Part shown: one piece after another, positions 1-11,012 of the stretch
Layout: every line of letters starts with the position of its first letter
How positions within the stretch are numbered: the first letter of the stretch is position 1
From: Lojkania enalia
Taxonomy: Eukaryota > Ascomycota > Dothideomycetes > Pleosporales
Length of the DNA: 64,000 bases
Reading direction: 5' to 3'
NCBI GenBank assembly: GCA_010094045.1
Contig: ML986606.1
Location: 59,284 to 123,283, forward strand
Notes under the pieces: model-generated
Seen by the model: the letters and a program-made list of their open reading frames with translations, nothing else
The model's database searches: none
What the model was told of the DNA's origin: nothing
Translations under genes and position numbers: made by a program

Positions 1-379
1 GTGGCCGGTGGCCGCCAAGTCCCTGTGCAAAACCTTAGATCGACTCCAGCAGCGCGTTCCTAAATATCTTCTATCAGCCTTTTTAATTGCTAACGGTGCT
101 TAAAGTTGCATATGAAACAAAATGGTTTATCGCTTCCGTGCTCTGCGCTCACATGAATTTCAAAAGTTGTAACTCCCCGGCTAAATATGGATTTGAAGTG
201 AATGGACTGGGCTAGATACACATTGATCACTATTTGAACACAATGTTTGAGAATACTCGACACATATTAGACTCTTCTCTTGCGACCTATTACGTAGATA
301 TCCGTCTAAGGCTACATCACTCCGTTATTGTAAAACGAAGGCTAATAACCCTGAGAGTTTTCAATCAATCATTGGTAAG
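1..379. other. Intergenic sequence at left window edge
   Basis: Ordinary-composition DNA downstream of the prenyltransferase gene, which ends at 380 on the minus strand. I see no open frame with recognisable protein features and no repeat. It may hold the 3-prime region of a further gene outside the window. Confidence 0.5.
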
Positions 380-1528
380 TCACAATAGCTGTTTCATCAC
401 CTCTAAAGGAAAGAACTCAAGCAACAACCCAGCAGAAGTAATCGCGCCTACCATCCTACTGCCGTACATGAACCACCACATGCACTCGGACGGGTTCTTC
501 AAGTCAACAGAATACACGTTCCAAAATAACAGCGCAGTTGTTCCTCCACATGTCACGAAGAAATAAGAGAGCCCAAACCCTTGTACTAGCCCGGTAGCAG
601 TAAGCAACACTGTCTGAAGGATGGCGACAAATGCGAGCAGCTGCCTAGGCCCATCCTTGAATCGGACGGCCATGCTCTTCACCCCTGCCTTGGCATCGTC
701 TTCGACGTCTTGCTGTGCATAGATGGTGTCATAAACCACTGTCCAGCACACCTGTGCCAGATAGAAGAGCACCATCGCAATAACCATCTTCTGGTCCATC
801 GTCCGGAAATCATATCCCACCGAGGCAGCGCCAATGAAGATCCCCGAAGCCATCTCGAACCCCAGGACTAGTTGAGGGAAGTCGGTAAAGCGTTTAGCAA
901 AGGGGTAGAGTGCAAGAAGAATGATCTTTGGAATAGCTAAGATGGCACAATCTCGTGGGAGCTGATACAGAAAGAAGAGAGCGAAGAGGGTCAAGAAGCT
1001 CGTGAAGATATGGCCTTGGAGCTCACTCAAAGCTCCTCGGGCGATCGGCCGAAGCCTACAACGCGCCACTTGGCGGTCGTATTCTTTGTCTAGCGTGTCG
1101 TTCCACGAGCAGGCAGCGCCGCGCATAAATACGGTGCCTGTGAAGAGGATAACATTGGTTTCAAGAAGTTTTATGGCTGAAACGGCACCGGAAAGTAAGA
1201 CAGTGCCATAAAGTGTTCCAAACAAGTGATGAAAGTAGAACGCATATATGCCTGTCGGCTTATCAATGCGCATCAATTCTCCGTAGGGGACCCATGATGC
1301 GGGAACGTGAGAAAGGATTCCGTTCTTTGGTAGAAAGTATCCTTGGGCAAAATCCCGGACGACAGTTTCTTTCTTCTGATTACTAGGCTTCTCAGCAACG
1401 AATTTGAGGTTTCCGTACTCCTGGTGTTCCACCATTGTGGTTCCATCCTGGAATTTTGATCGTTTGAGGGACATGATGTGAGTAAAGGCCCGCGGTGTGT
1501 ATCCGAGGAAATTGATTTTAGCAGGCAA
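380..1528 (-). CDS. UbiA-family aromatic prenyltransferase
   Basis: A single-exon 382-aa integral membrane protein. Both Asp-rich motifs of the UbiA superfamily are intact: N143-D144-x2-D147-x3-D151 and Y266-D267-x2-Y270-A-Q-Q-D274-x3-D278. These bind Mg-prenyl diphosphate. The segment near residues 86-93 (MRIDKPTG) is the usual first-helix signature of the Coq2/UbiA branch, and several hydrophobic helices follow. The family transfers a prenyl chain onto an aromatic ring, usually a 4-hydroxybenzoate-type or orsellinate-type acceptor. A Met at residue 19 is an alternative start, and the N-terminal 60-70 residues are not conserved-looking, so the start is uncertain. It is divergently transcribed from the FAD monooxygenase. 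It could be the housekeeping Coq2, but the neighbourhood and the absence of an obvious mitochondrial presequence favour secondary metabolism. Substrate is inferred, not shown. Confidence 0.9.
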   Translation of the reverse strand: MPAKINFLGYTPRAFTHIMSLKRSKFQDGTTMVEHQEYGNLKFVAEKPSNQKKETVVRDFAQGYFLPKNGILSHVPASWVPYGELMRIDKPTGIYAFYFHHLFGTLYGTVLLSGAVSAIKLLETNVILFTGTVFMRGAACSWNDTLDKEYDRQVARCRLRPIARGALSELQGHIFTSFLTLFALFFLYQLPRDCAILAIPKIILLALYPFAKRFTDFPQLVLGFEMASGIFIGAASVGYDFRTMDQKMVIAMVLFYLAQVCWTVVYDTIYAQQDVEDDAKAGVKSMAVRFKDGPRQLLAFVAILQTVLLTATGLVQGFGLSYFFVTCGGTTALLFWNVYSVDLKNPSECMWWFMYGSRMVGAITSAGLLLEFFPLEVMKQLL

Positions 1529-2104
1529 ATTAATTGGAGGGTCAGTGAAGAGAAAATTGTGCGACGACCGAGTAGTACCGATGACAATTATCTTTCAATA
1601 GTGGTCGCCATCACAAGCGGACAATACCAATATGTCAACGGGACTACCACTCGAAGAAAAAGATATACTAGTTGGCGTCTTGCTAACTCTCGGCACATGG
1701 ATGCTCACTCTCCTCACTCATCCACCTCGTCATAGCAGACCATGAACTGACTAATGCTCGGAGTCCGAATTTTAATATATTGAATGGGAACCATGAGCCA
1801 ATAACTTAGCCTTTGGCTGCTGTGCCCCCTGAGGAATGAGTCAGACACTAGATTTAACGCACGGTGGGATTTGAGCAGATCGGCAGGGATGGTTGGCTGG
1901 ACTCTATAACACAACAGCATAAATGGTGCGTACTTAGAAGTTAGGCCGGCTATTTCGTCTCAAAAGGCTACTATTGTGCATTCTTGGAGCGCGGTAGCAT
2001 TCTTGATTCCAAATTATCCTGCTTAAGCCACTGTTTGGCTGGTCAATCCCAACAGGCCGATGACATCCGTGACCGGTGACAAGCAGCACTGAGCCGACTG
2101 CACG
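1529..2104. promoter_or_regulatory. Divergent promoter, prenyltransferase / FAD monooxygenase
   Basis: This 576-bp intergenic stretch separates two divergent start codons and must contain both promoters. It holds the palindrome TCGGAGTCCGA (1758-1768), directly next to an AT-rich TATA-like stretch (about 1769-1784). No open frame inside it looks like a protein. Confidence 0.6.
1758..1768. promoter_or_regulatory. Candidate Zn2Cys6 binding site, CGG-N3-CCG
   Basis: The sequence TCGGAGTCCGA is palindromic apart from its central base and has inverted CGG triplets with a 3-bp spacer. The same 11-mer occurs, reverse-complemented, at 5290-5300 in the other divergent promoter of the cluster. Inverted CGG triplets are the classic target of fungal Zn2Cys6 dimers; the regulator is not in the window. 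Confidence 0.55.
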
Positions 2105-3574
2105 ATGGCCACGAAGTTCCTAATCATCGGCGGCGGACTTGCTGGCTTGGCAACAGCCATTGCTCTGAGGAGAAGCGGCCACACGGTAACCCTTCTGGAA
2201 GCAAGCAAGGAACTCTCAGAGGTACGCATACTCCTCATTGCTCAAAGTCACGAGTGCAATCTAACTAACAAATATACACTATTTAGGCTGGAGCAGGTAT
2301 TCAAGTCCCTCCAAACTGCTCAAAGATACTTGGGAAGTGGAATGTTCTGTCCGAAGTCAGTGCGCTTGCAAGTTTGCCTTATTTCCTTGAGTTGGTCTCG
2401 TACCGGGATGGCGGGCTGCTTTCCAGGACGGTGTTACTTCCAGATATAGAGGCAAAATATCAGGCGCCACATCTCGTAATCCATCGAGCGGACTTCATGA
2501 AAGTCCTCCTAGAAAAAGCCAAGGCACTACATGCAGAGCTTATCCTAGGCAGCCGGGTCAGTGAAATAGACTTCGAAGCCTTTTCGGTCCGCACAATGGA
2601 TGGAAATACCTATACAGCGGACGTGATAATTGGGGCCGATGGCGAGAACAGCTTCTGCCGACGAACTCTCCTTGGAAGCCAGGCCAAACCGGCGATCCCG
2701 TCTGGAAAACTCGCGTATCGTTTCTGCATCCAGTCCGGTGTAGTTAAGCATGATAGCGTTACGGCGCACCTCGTCGAACCGACCAAAATAACCTGTTGGC
2801 TGGGGCCCCGCTCGCACGTTGTGTGCTACGACATAGCCCAAAGAGGGACCTTCAATGTAGTCGCTGGTCGACCTGATACTCGGGACGACACCAATACGGG
2901 AGATTCTGGCCCCATGGCGCTGGCTGACCTCTACCAGTACTTCCAGGGTTGGGATCCCGCTCTAGGACGCCTGATCCAGCTAGCAGAGGACTGCACAGTG
3001 TTCAAGCTGATGATTCCGTCGATGCCAGCCGAAATGAATTGGATGCACCCTAGTGGGAAATTTTTGTTGATAGGCGATGCGGCGCATGCAATGCCACCCC
3101 ACCTGTAAGCCAACCGTCTTGTTCTACGCCTCATCGTTCGCCCAAGTGCTCTATAGCAGCCCTAGCTATCGCAATAATATGGGTCCTTTCCTCTAGAGAG
3201 AATAGGAAATGTTTGCTAACTCATTGAGCAGGGCACAAGGCGCCACGGCGTGCATCGAGGACGCAGCGTTCCTAGGGTGTGTTTTCGCCAAGGTAAAGAG
3301 CATCCAGGATGTAGGCGACGCACTTCGCATTTTCCAACACAATCGGAAGCCCCGTGTCATGGCTATCAGCAGACGTTCCGCGCAGGCGGGCCATATCTGG
3401 GCCTTGGCGGATGGGCTGGACCAAGAGAAACGAGACCAGCGGCTCCGAGAGGGGCATCCGAACAGGGACTTTCCGAACCCGTTCTCTGATGTTGAGTTTC
3501 GAGATTGGCTATACGATTACGATGTCTTCGCTGAGGCTGAGGATGCATGGAGTAAGCGCGGAAATTTCCCGTAG
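2105..3574 (+). CDS. FAD-dependent aromatic monooxygenase (salicylate hydroxylase-like)
   Basis: Three exons, 2105-2221, 2287-3104 and 3232-3574, joined by GT-AG introns of 65 and 127 nt, give 425 aa. All class A flavoprotein hydroxylase signatures are present: the GxGxxG dinucleotide-binding motif (G9-G10-G11-L-A-G14) with the acidic residue E32 ending the second strand, the DG motif GADG at 155-158, and the GD motif G302-D303-A-A-H-A. After the second splice the frame reads AQGATACIEDAAFLG, the usual FAD-contact helix. The family uses NAD(P)H and O2 to hydroxylate phenols or to perform decarboxylative hydroxylation of hydroxybenzoates. Next to a UbiA prenyltransferase, oxidation of the prenylated ring is a reasonable inference. 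No transmembrane anchor is obvious. The 3-prime end converges on the 7TM gene with 192 bp between the stop codons. Confidence 0.9.
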
Positions 3575-3766
3575 CAAATGGGCATGCTCGATGTAGTCTG
3601 TGGTTCGTCAAGCCTCTTCTTGGGCACCAGGTTTTGTACGTTACACAGTGTGTCTGTTACACAAGATCCGAGATCCGATGACATTTACAAAGCGATTATC
3701 AATACTGCGGAATTTGTATCTTAGGCGGAATTTCTATTCTACCCCAGACCGTCTTGCAAAAAAAGA

Positions 3767-5134
3767 CTAGCGCTCCTGGGAACTGTTCCAGCTCGTCTCT
3801 AACATACGAGTCACTCTAATTTGCTCTTGGCCGAGCTTCTCGCCTTTTGCAAAGCCAGCACCACTATCAGCACTGGAAGATGAGTTGATAGCGGACGGAT
3901 ATGACACCAACGGATAGTTGCCTTCTGCATCGGTTTGCTTAATGTACGCAGGCTTGGAAAGAGATGTTCCATTCAACCCGCTGTTTGCATAGTAGCTGGA
4001 TACTTTTGTGGTCTGTGGACCTCTGTATTTAGTGTACAGCGCCCGTAGAGGTGGAACGCAGCCACAGACTATGATGAGTGCTATTTCAACACTATGTCAG
4101 ATTAACCTCACGATTCGCAGCGAAATCGAGAGTGAGTGCTAGACTAACCCAGTCCAAATGAACAAGCTGTATGTTTCCCAGGTAATGTCCGCTCGGGAGC
4201 TAAGAGTAGACAACATGCTCGTCTTGACCGCAGACGCTATCCCGGTACTACGAGGCCGTTAGTAGATGTTGAAGTATAATCGAATTGTTACTAACATGAT
4301 ACCGCATCCAAGAAGCACAACGAGACCAATCCTCTTGAGCGTGTTCAACTTCAGATTCCAAACGATTGTCACTGGCAAGATGGCAAGGAAGAAATCCATC
4401 GCAGTGTTGATGCCTAAATGCAATGTATTAGGAATAGCTTCTAACGAAATGGCATTGTTGAATACTTACTCCCTGCATAAAGCGCAAAGTTCTCTTGAAT
4501 GCTAGGATCCCAGCATCTGGTCGTTGCCTTGATGACAGGATTCCACAGCGCCCGCACGTCTTTGCATTGCGCGAAGTTAATGGTTATCATCAATAAGCAA
4601 TTGATCATCAACCAGGCGCTGGAAAAGTAAAGGAACCATTTCCGCCAGCGCGAGGCTCTGTCTAGTAGTCGGATAATGAGAAGGGCAATGGCGATTTTCC
4701 CAACGCTCATGCAGAATACAGCGAATGCTTGCGTGAGCCAATTGAGTTTGGTCACGAACATCGCCTTCCCTGGGTCCTGGAGGAGATAATAAAAGTGGCG
4801 CGTCCCACCATTCAGCGCGAGGAGAGAGGTAAGGACCGTGAGTGGGATATTTGCAGTCTATGCTCATGTTAGTGCGATCGTGCCCGATCAAATCTAAGCA
4901 TTCTCCCGACTAGATGGTTCTAAAGTATGAGGCTAAAACACCGACACTTACGGCTGTAGCCAACATGCACCAATCATCAGCACCGATAGCACCAATACTG
5001 ACTCGCGAGTAAAGTCTTAAGATGACAAACACTGTAGCTATCGAGCATCCTATAATGTAGGTTGCGGCTACTCGTGGTCCTCGATCCACATCGGGGCCGG
5101 GATAAGGAAGGGGTGGTGGTGCTGAAGCTGTCAT
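3767..5134 (-). CDS. Pth11-like seven-transmembrane protein (fungal rhodopsin-domain family)
   Basis: Five exons on the minus strand (5134-4952, 4857-4470, 4413-4296, 4247-4149, 4091-3767) with introns of 94, 56, 48 and 57 nt give 370 aa in one frame. A short proline-rich N-terminus precedes the first helix. The GADDW motif (D53-D54-W55) lies before helix 2, and a helix 3-4 block has the Cys/Trp pattern of this family. Helix 5 reads MDFFLAILPVTIVW, and the last helix ends in CGCVPPLRAL. Seven hydrophobic spans are visible. A Ser-rich hydrophilic tail of about 80 residues follows. Members are widespread in Pezizomycotina; Pth11 acts in surface sensing, but most paralogues, including those found in metabolite clusters, have no proven role. 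The ATG at 5134 was chosen; an in-frame ATG at 5167 would add 11 residues. It is divergent from the methyltransferase. Confidence 0.85.
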
Positions 5135-5691
5135 GGTGTGTATATTGCAAGTCAGAAAGATGTGCAACGTCAGAATGAGAATCGATATCTAGCAACCCCA
5201 ACCCATAGACTTGGTAGCAAGTCACATTTAATATAACGCTCAACTACTCTCATTACTTCGCTGTCGTTAGTCGAAACTGTCTAAGATCATCGGACTCCGA
5301 AATGCCACCTGCATTGAGGATGTGCTAAAAACGAGTAATACTGTCTAGCCCACAAGCCCTACAGCAAGCCTTCCGTACTTTTGTCCGTAAAATGTCGCCC
5401 TGGAACGAAGGCAGCTATTCTCGTTCTGGGGGATGCAGGCTGAACTTCTATACCCTGCTGACTGTTCCGTTTCCGGGACCTGTGACGGCCCCGAAGCATA
5501 ATGCAGCGAAGTCTTAGAACGAATTTTTGTATCACCAAGGTGGCGCATGCTTATCGCGCATTCATAATACCTGGTCTACCTTCTATATGACTGCAGGTAG
5601 ATCTGTCCACTGATCTCTGGGATTCATTTCAATATTTTTACAACTATCACAGTTACCAGCAACCTCGATCTTGTCTTCCCAGATCTATAAT
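5135..5691. promoter_or_regulatory. Divergent promoter, 7TM protein / O-methyltransferase
   Basis: This 557-bp interval lies between two divergent start codons. It contains the 11-bp palindrome at 5290-5300 that also occurs in the first divergent promoter. No protein-like open frame is seen. Confidence 0.6.
5290..5300. promoter_or_regulatory. Second copy of the CGG-N3-CCG palindrome
   Basis: TCGGACTCCGA is the exact reverse complement of the 11-mer at 1758-1768. It lies 156 bp upstream of the 7TM start and about 390 bp upstream of the methyltransferase start. I did not find an exact third copy in the laccase upstream region. Confidence 0.55.
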
Positions 5692-7044
5692 ATGGCATCT
5701 ATGACAATGGAGGGTGTTGGAGCCTTGGTGCAGAAGATTGAGAAGCTTGCGGAAGATCTGCCAGCTTCTGTTCTTGAAAACGACAACCTTCGTCGTAGGC
5801 TGCGTGAGGCTTCCAAGAATCTGAGCATTGCGGCGCAAACACCCAGCGACACCGTTCATCTCATTGCTTATAGCACCCTCTACTCCTCAATGGCTCGCGT
5901 TGGAGTTGACACAAAGCTCTTTGAGGTTGTGTCAAAGAGTGTCGAGCCTATAAGCTCTGAACAAGCTGCCGAAGCTACCGGCGTTGATCCCATTCTCATG
6001 AGTAAGCTTTCCAGGTTACATTTATTTATTTACTTTCTAAACTTAAATTCTCTCCAGAGCGCTTCTTGCGCTTCTACGCGTCATTTAGCTGGGTCAAGGA
6101 GGTTGGCGAGAACCAATTCATGGCCAATAATGTGACTAAGGCCTTGTGTCCTCCGCTATCGACCGGCATCGAATTCTTGTAAGTTTTTAAGAAAATAGAA
6201 TCGAAAGGCATGATCTAATTATCGGTATATAGCAATACCGTTCTGAACCCGCCATTTGCTGCTTTACCAGAGTATCTGAAGTCTCATGACTACAAGAACC
6301 CGACCAATCCGGTCGACTCTCCATGGCAAATGGGATACAATACTAAAGACCACCCGTTCGTCTGGCTGCAGTCGAATCTAAAGCACTTCCAGCTCTTCAT
6401 GACTTGGCTTCCAATGGAGCGCGAGGGTCTTCCTCTATGGCTTGACGTCTTCCCATTTGAGCAAGAGGTAGCCCAAAACACTACGGACGACACCGTTCTA
6501 TTCGTGGATGTCGGAAGTGCACTTGGAAGCCAGAGCGTCATGCTACGCGAGAAGCACCCGAGCCTAAAGGGCAAGGTCATCATTCAGGATCAGCAGCATG
6601 TTATTGCTGCGTTCCAGCAAATGGATAGACCGGATATTGAGGCCCAGGTCTACGACTTCCTCACTCCCCAGCCCGTCAAAGGTAAATTTTATGCAGTGAC
6701 CCTGCTTTTATACATTTTGACAATTTTTAGGCGCCCGGGCGTACTATCTACGCAACATTCTTCACGATCACCAGGACGGGCAATGCCGAGAGATTCTGCG
6801 CAATCAGATCTCTGCAATGGCAGATGACTCGGTGATTCTAATTGATGATATCGTGCTGCCAGAAACAGGAGCTAGATGGCGAGCTACCATGGCTGACATG
6901 AACATGATGAGTGCTCTAGCCGCTAGAGAGCGCTCTAAGAAGGAGGTGTTTGCCCTCCTTGAATCCGTCGGACTCAAAGTCGTCAAAGTCTGGGAATATG
7001 CTGTTGAGACGGGAGATTCCATCATTGTAGCTAGGCGGGGTTGA
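5692..7044 (+). CDS. SAM-dependent O-methyltransferase (fungal class, dimerisation plus Methyltransf_2 domains)
   Basis: Four exons, 5692-6001, 6058-6178, 6233-6681 and 6731-7044 (introns 56, 54 and 49 nt), give 397 aa. The N-terminal part is the helical dimerisation domain common in fungal aflatoxin-type O-methyltransferases. The SAM-binding glycine loop VDVGSALGS lies near residues 233-241; it departs from the usual GGGxG but keeps D234 and the following glycines. The catalytic base is probably H305 in the motif NILHDH. The acidic pair D332-D333 in LIDDIVLPE and the DMNMMSALAARERS block (near 350-365) are family hallmarks. The reaction is transfer of a methyl group from S-adenosylmethionine to a phenolic hydroxyl. 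In this cluster the likely acceptor is the hydroquinone or phenol made by the neighbouring hydroxylase (inference). The first true ATG is at 5692. Confidence 0.92.
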
Positions 7045-7902
7045 GCGTCCAGAATGGAGCTCCCATGAGAGAATCTTGCTATCCACCCTAGTTCAGATGA
7101 CGGATTTTATAAAGTTAGACTTAAGCCGGAGGGCATAACAATGCGATTTCTAAATTGGCATTGTGTCTATATTATAGATACTAGAGCGCGAATGAATTAG
7201 AAGTTGCCTGTCTCGCAACCAAGCGCTGTTCCTGAAATTATCTCGGTGATCTCGTATTTACCCCGGACCGTTACAACGTCTGGAATCTAGGATTTCGGGG
7301 TTCAAGCATGAAAGGGTAGACGATAGTCCTAGAAGAGTAGAGATTCAACGTGGTCAACGTGGTTTGGTGTTCTGGTCCGGTTCGCGGCTCGGAACCTCCA
7401 ACCTCCAACTGGAGTATACAAAAATTATATTAAAGCAAATAAATCCTGCACGTTTCACCCTAGAGATGGCGACGGATAAAACCTACGAATGCGACAGCGC
7501 GTCAATTCCGGGAACTAAATCAGCAGGCTGCAAGCTTTGATCATCGATTCTCAGGCGGATCATCCGCTTGGCGCTGATTTCCTGTCGTGTAACCGGACAT
7601 GTAGTAGCCCACGTGATCGCGGCTCATTGCCTCCAAATGGAGTCATACGAACGGATTACGGGGTACTGCATGGATCATCAGGCTTAGTCTTACGATTCCA
7701 TAGTGTGGCGTCTCTAATCGTATCGTACTGTCGAGAACTAATGCGAACTTTAGAAAATGCATGGCTTATCAAAAGGCGATGGATCCAACAATGTGCGTGC
7801 CACTTTGCCTCGGCTACCTCTTAAGAGTGCCAGTTCTTTTGAATTACTGAGTAGATCGGGTCGGTTCTGGTTCTTTAGTACGGAATAGAGTCAATAGCAG
7901 CC
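7045..7902. other. Intergenic, laccase upstream region
   Basis: 858 bp between the methyltransferase stop and the laccase start. There are several CGG/CCG half sites (for example CCGGACCG near 7262-7270 and CGG/CCG clusters around 7377-7392) but no exact copy of the 11-bp palindrome. A 95-codon open frame at 7537-7824 shows no protein-like features. The stretch probably contains the laccase promoter. Confidence 0.5.
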
Positions 7903-9997
7903 ATGTCTTGGATAATGAATTTCCTGCTTTCGTCTGCGCCTTTGATATCCAATCTGCCCAACAGTCTAACCAATGGTATGTTGCGAATTCAAGGACTCTT
8001 ACATGAGCAAATTTTGAGCTGATTCTGATTCATCTGAAGGTCGATCTCTGCTCGGTACACTGGACTACTCCCCCCTATCTCTCTCGAGTTGGAAAGGCGT
8101 CAGGCCAAAGCCACAGACTCGGCGCTACAGCTGGACTATCACCAGGGAGTACCTCGCTCCTGATGGCTTGAATCGTAGCTTGATTCTTGTTAATCGTCAA
8201 TTCCCTGGCCCTACTATTGAGGCCAACTTAGGTGACACCATATCGGTGACTGTTCACAACAAGCTCAAGGACCCACCAGAAGGCACCGCCATCCATTGGC
8301 ATGGTCTGCCTCAGAAGGACTCAAAGTGGGCAGATGGGGTTCCATCCGTCACACAATGCCCCATTGCCGGCGGAAGTAGTTTTACTTATACCTTCAAGCC
8401 AGAGGTTGTAGGAAGCACCTGGTGGCATGCACACTTTACAGCGCAGTATACCGATGGTTTAGTTGGAGCACTTATCATACATGGTCCGAAGTATGCCGAC
8501 TATGACGTCGACCTTGGACCTGTCTTGCTTGTAAGTCTCCTATGGTATGAAGTAGAAGGCAGTCTAGACAAGACTAACAGTAATACAGCAAGACTACTAC
8601 CACATCGACTATGTCAGCTACTTACTAGCGGTGTACAACATTCCACCAGTATTCATACCTGTGGACACAAATCTCATCAACGGTCGCATGCCCTTTAACT
8701 GTAGTCTTGAGACCGAGGGCCGGGATTGCATTGATGAGGCGACCGTTGCCAAATTCAGGTTTCAGTCCGGAAAGACGCATCTCCTTCGATTGATGAACGT
8801 GGGTGGTGCTACAATTCAGCACTTTTCGATTGATAACCATGAGTTGACTGTGATTGCCGTTGACTTCGTTCCGATCGAGCCGTACACAGCTAAGGTCGTC
8901 ACGCTCGGTATCGGACAGCGAACCGACGTGCTTGTTAGAGCGACTGGTAAACCTACTGATGCCGTCTGGATGCGTAGCGATGCCGATGTATTCTGTGTTA
9001 ACGGAACAGTCTGGCAGCCAAATGCTACAGCAGCTGTGTATTACCCCAAAGCTGATAAGAATAAGAGACCAAGAACCAAGCCGTACGAATGGGACTCGAT
9101 GAACTGCTTGAACGTAGGCATTTTCACACCTAATCGCAAGTAGTACAACAATGCTGACAATAACATAGGACCCCTTGGAGAGCACCAAGCCATTGGCCAT
9201 CAAGACTCCGCCTACCCCAGACTTAACCCAAACCGTCAACGTCAAGGCTGGTCTGAACGGCACAGGTCACCTGACTTTCACTGTCGACGACAGCCAGTTC
9301 CGTGCAAACTTCAGGTTCGCTGTCCACTAGCACACTCTTTTACTCTTCATCTCTCCTATACTAACCGTAATTAGTGAAACCCTCCTCCTAGCCGCTACCA
9401 GGGGCCAAACAGAATTTCCCAACAACCCTGAATACAACATCCACAACCTCGGCTCCGCCAAATCTGTCCGGCTGATTATCAAGAACTACTTCCCCGTCAC
9501 GCACACCATGCACCTGCACGGCCACGCCGACTTCTGGGTCCTGGCGGAGGGTATGGGGGAGTGGGACGGCGAAATCGTGAACCCGACGAACCCGCCGCGT
9601 CGCGATAGCGCACAGATGCGCATGGGCTTCCCCGAGAACCCAAGTTATCTCGTCATCCAGTTTGATGCGGATAACCCCGGCGTATGGAGCCTGCATTGTC
9701 ATCTCGTCATCCACGTTAGCGCCGGCTTATACATGAACATCATGGTACGTTGCTTCACAAACATGAACAATATATTTCCCCGGAAAAACCTAAGCATTGC
9801 CTAACACGCAACAGGAACATCCCGACGAGATTCCCCACGAAGACTACGAGAGCATATTCAACCAGACATGCGAGCCGTGGAAGGCGTTTGTGGAGAAGTA
9901 TCCGCCGTTCCAATTTGATTCAGGACTAAGGATGGTGAAGGAGAAGAGGTTTGACAGGAGCTTGGATGCGTTGGAGAGGTTGAGGGTAGAGGGTTAG
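7903..9997 (+). CDS. Laccase-like multicopper oxidase
   Basis: Six exons (7903-7975, 8040-8530, 8589-9113, 9169-9314, 9375-9744, 9815-9997; introns 64, 58, 55, 60 and 70 nt) give 595 aa. All four copper motifs are present: L1 H110-W-H112-G, L2 H154-A-H156, L3 H455-x2-H458-L-H460-G-H462 and L4 H519-C520-H521-x3-H525, with C520 as the type 1 cysteine and L530 at the axial position. Three cupredoxin domains can be followed in order; LQDYYHIDY and the NLINGRM segment are typical of ascomycete laccase domain 2. The first residues are hydrophobic, but no clean signal peptide is evident, so secretion is uncertain. The family couples four one-electron oxidations of phenols to reduction of O2 to water. 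In fungal clusters such enzymes dimerise or polymerise phenols, which fits the other genes here. It lies 1.0 kb from the transposon block. Confidence 0.93.
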
Positions 9998-11012
9998 ATA
10001 ATCTCTGCAGCGACTCTTTTGTACTTAGTAGGATAGAATTAATTTGTAGTATGCTATGATGATCTCTGGTACGTTCGTAATACGGTACGAAGCGTATGAT
10101 GATGATTGTAATATGTGATGGTAAATGAGTTTTGGACTTGCGGTTATCCTATGTTCGACTGACGTCTTCCTCTTCTCCTTACCGCCTTGTAATAGTATCG
10201 CATATATCCACCGCAATGAGCACCGAGACGAATCTTCATTGGACATGGGCAAAATTCTGACGATTCGGCTCGGATTCTGGACACTTAAGCTTTTGGGAAT
10301 GGAGGATGCCATGGTCGGAACGGTGGGTTTCCACCCCATGAGCAAAGAGGCATGCAACTTTTAACATGGCCTTCTTACAAATAATCAACGGATATTTAGG
10401 CCCTATGTGCGATTGGTCGAGCAATAAAGCAGCGGTAGAGGCAGGAAGTTGTGAAATGTGCAGGTGCCTACGATCCATCATACATAAGTTGGTTCCGTAG
10501 GCACGTCATATTTAGAAATACCAATTTAGTCTATATACAGCACTCCTTGACAAGCCAAGCAACAGGCCAAGGCGGTATTAGATTCATATTACTCCTGCCA
10601 TTGGAAGCCAAATTGAGATTACTGTGCTCCAATGGAAATGGTCGCGTTCCGCGGAGCGAAATATGCGTTGAAAGAATCTTGTCAGCGGTCAGATTATTGC
10701 AAGAATTTAAAAGACTATTCGCACGCCAAAGAATCTCAATTTGAAAGTAGATATAGCGAATGAAGTAAGAATGGATATGAATTGTGTAAGCAGGCGTGGG
10801 TAGAGACTGTAAAGGGTGGCATTGATGGATGTATTGATGGTGTACTGTGGTGTTCCTTTAACTTCTCGGTCAAGGTACGGCGGGGGAGTATATAGTAACG
10901 TGCTCCACCACCTAGCTGGCAACACCAGGAAGCTGGCAACCCTACTAAAAGTACGGTGCCTTTTTGACGATTTGCGCAACAGCCATTTATTATTTTGTAT
11001 TGAAATTCTATA
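9998..11012. other. Intergenic DNA between cluster and transposon block
   Basis: About 1 kb of normal-composition DNA. Short open frames (for example 10125-10364 on the plus strand) have no recognisable features. The AT-rich block starts abruptly at the inverted-repeat end at 11013, preceded by TA. Confidence 0.5.

Noticed and set aside
234..566. 110-codon plus-strand frame
   Set aside because: Antisense to the 3-prime end of the prenyltransferase gene, which has strong motif support.
7537..7824. 95-codon plus-strand frame in the laccase upstream region
   Set aside because: No recognisable motif, no intron signals and no conservation-like pattern; more probably promoter DNA.
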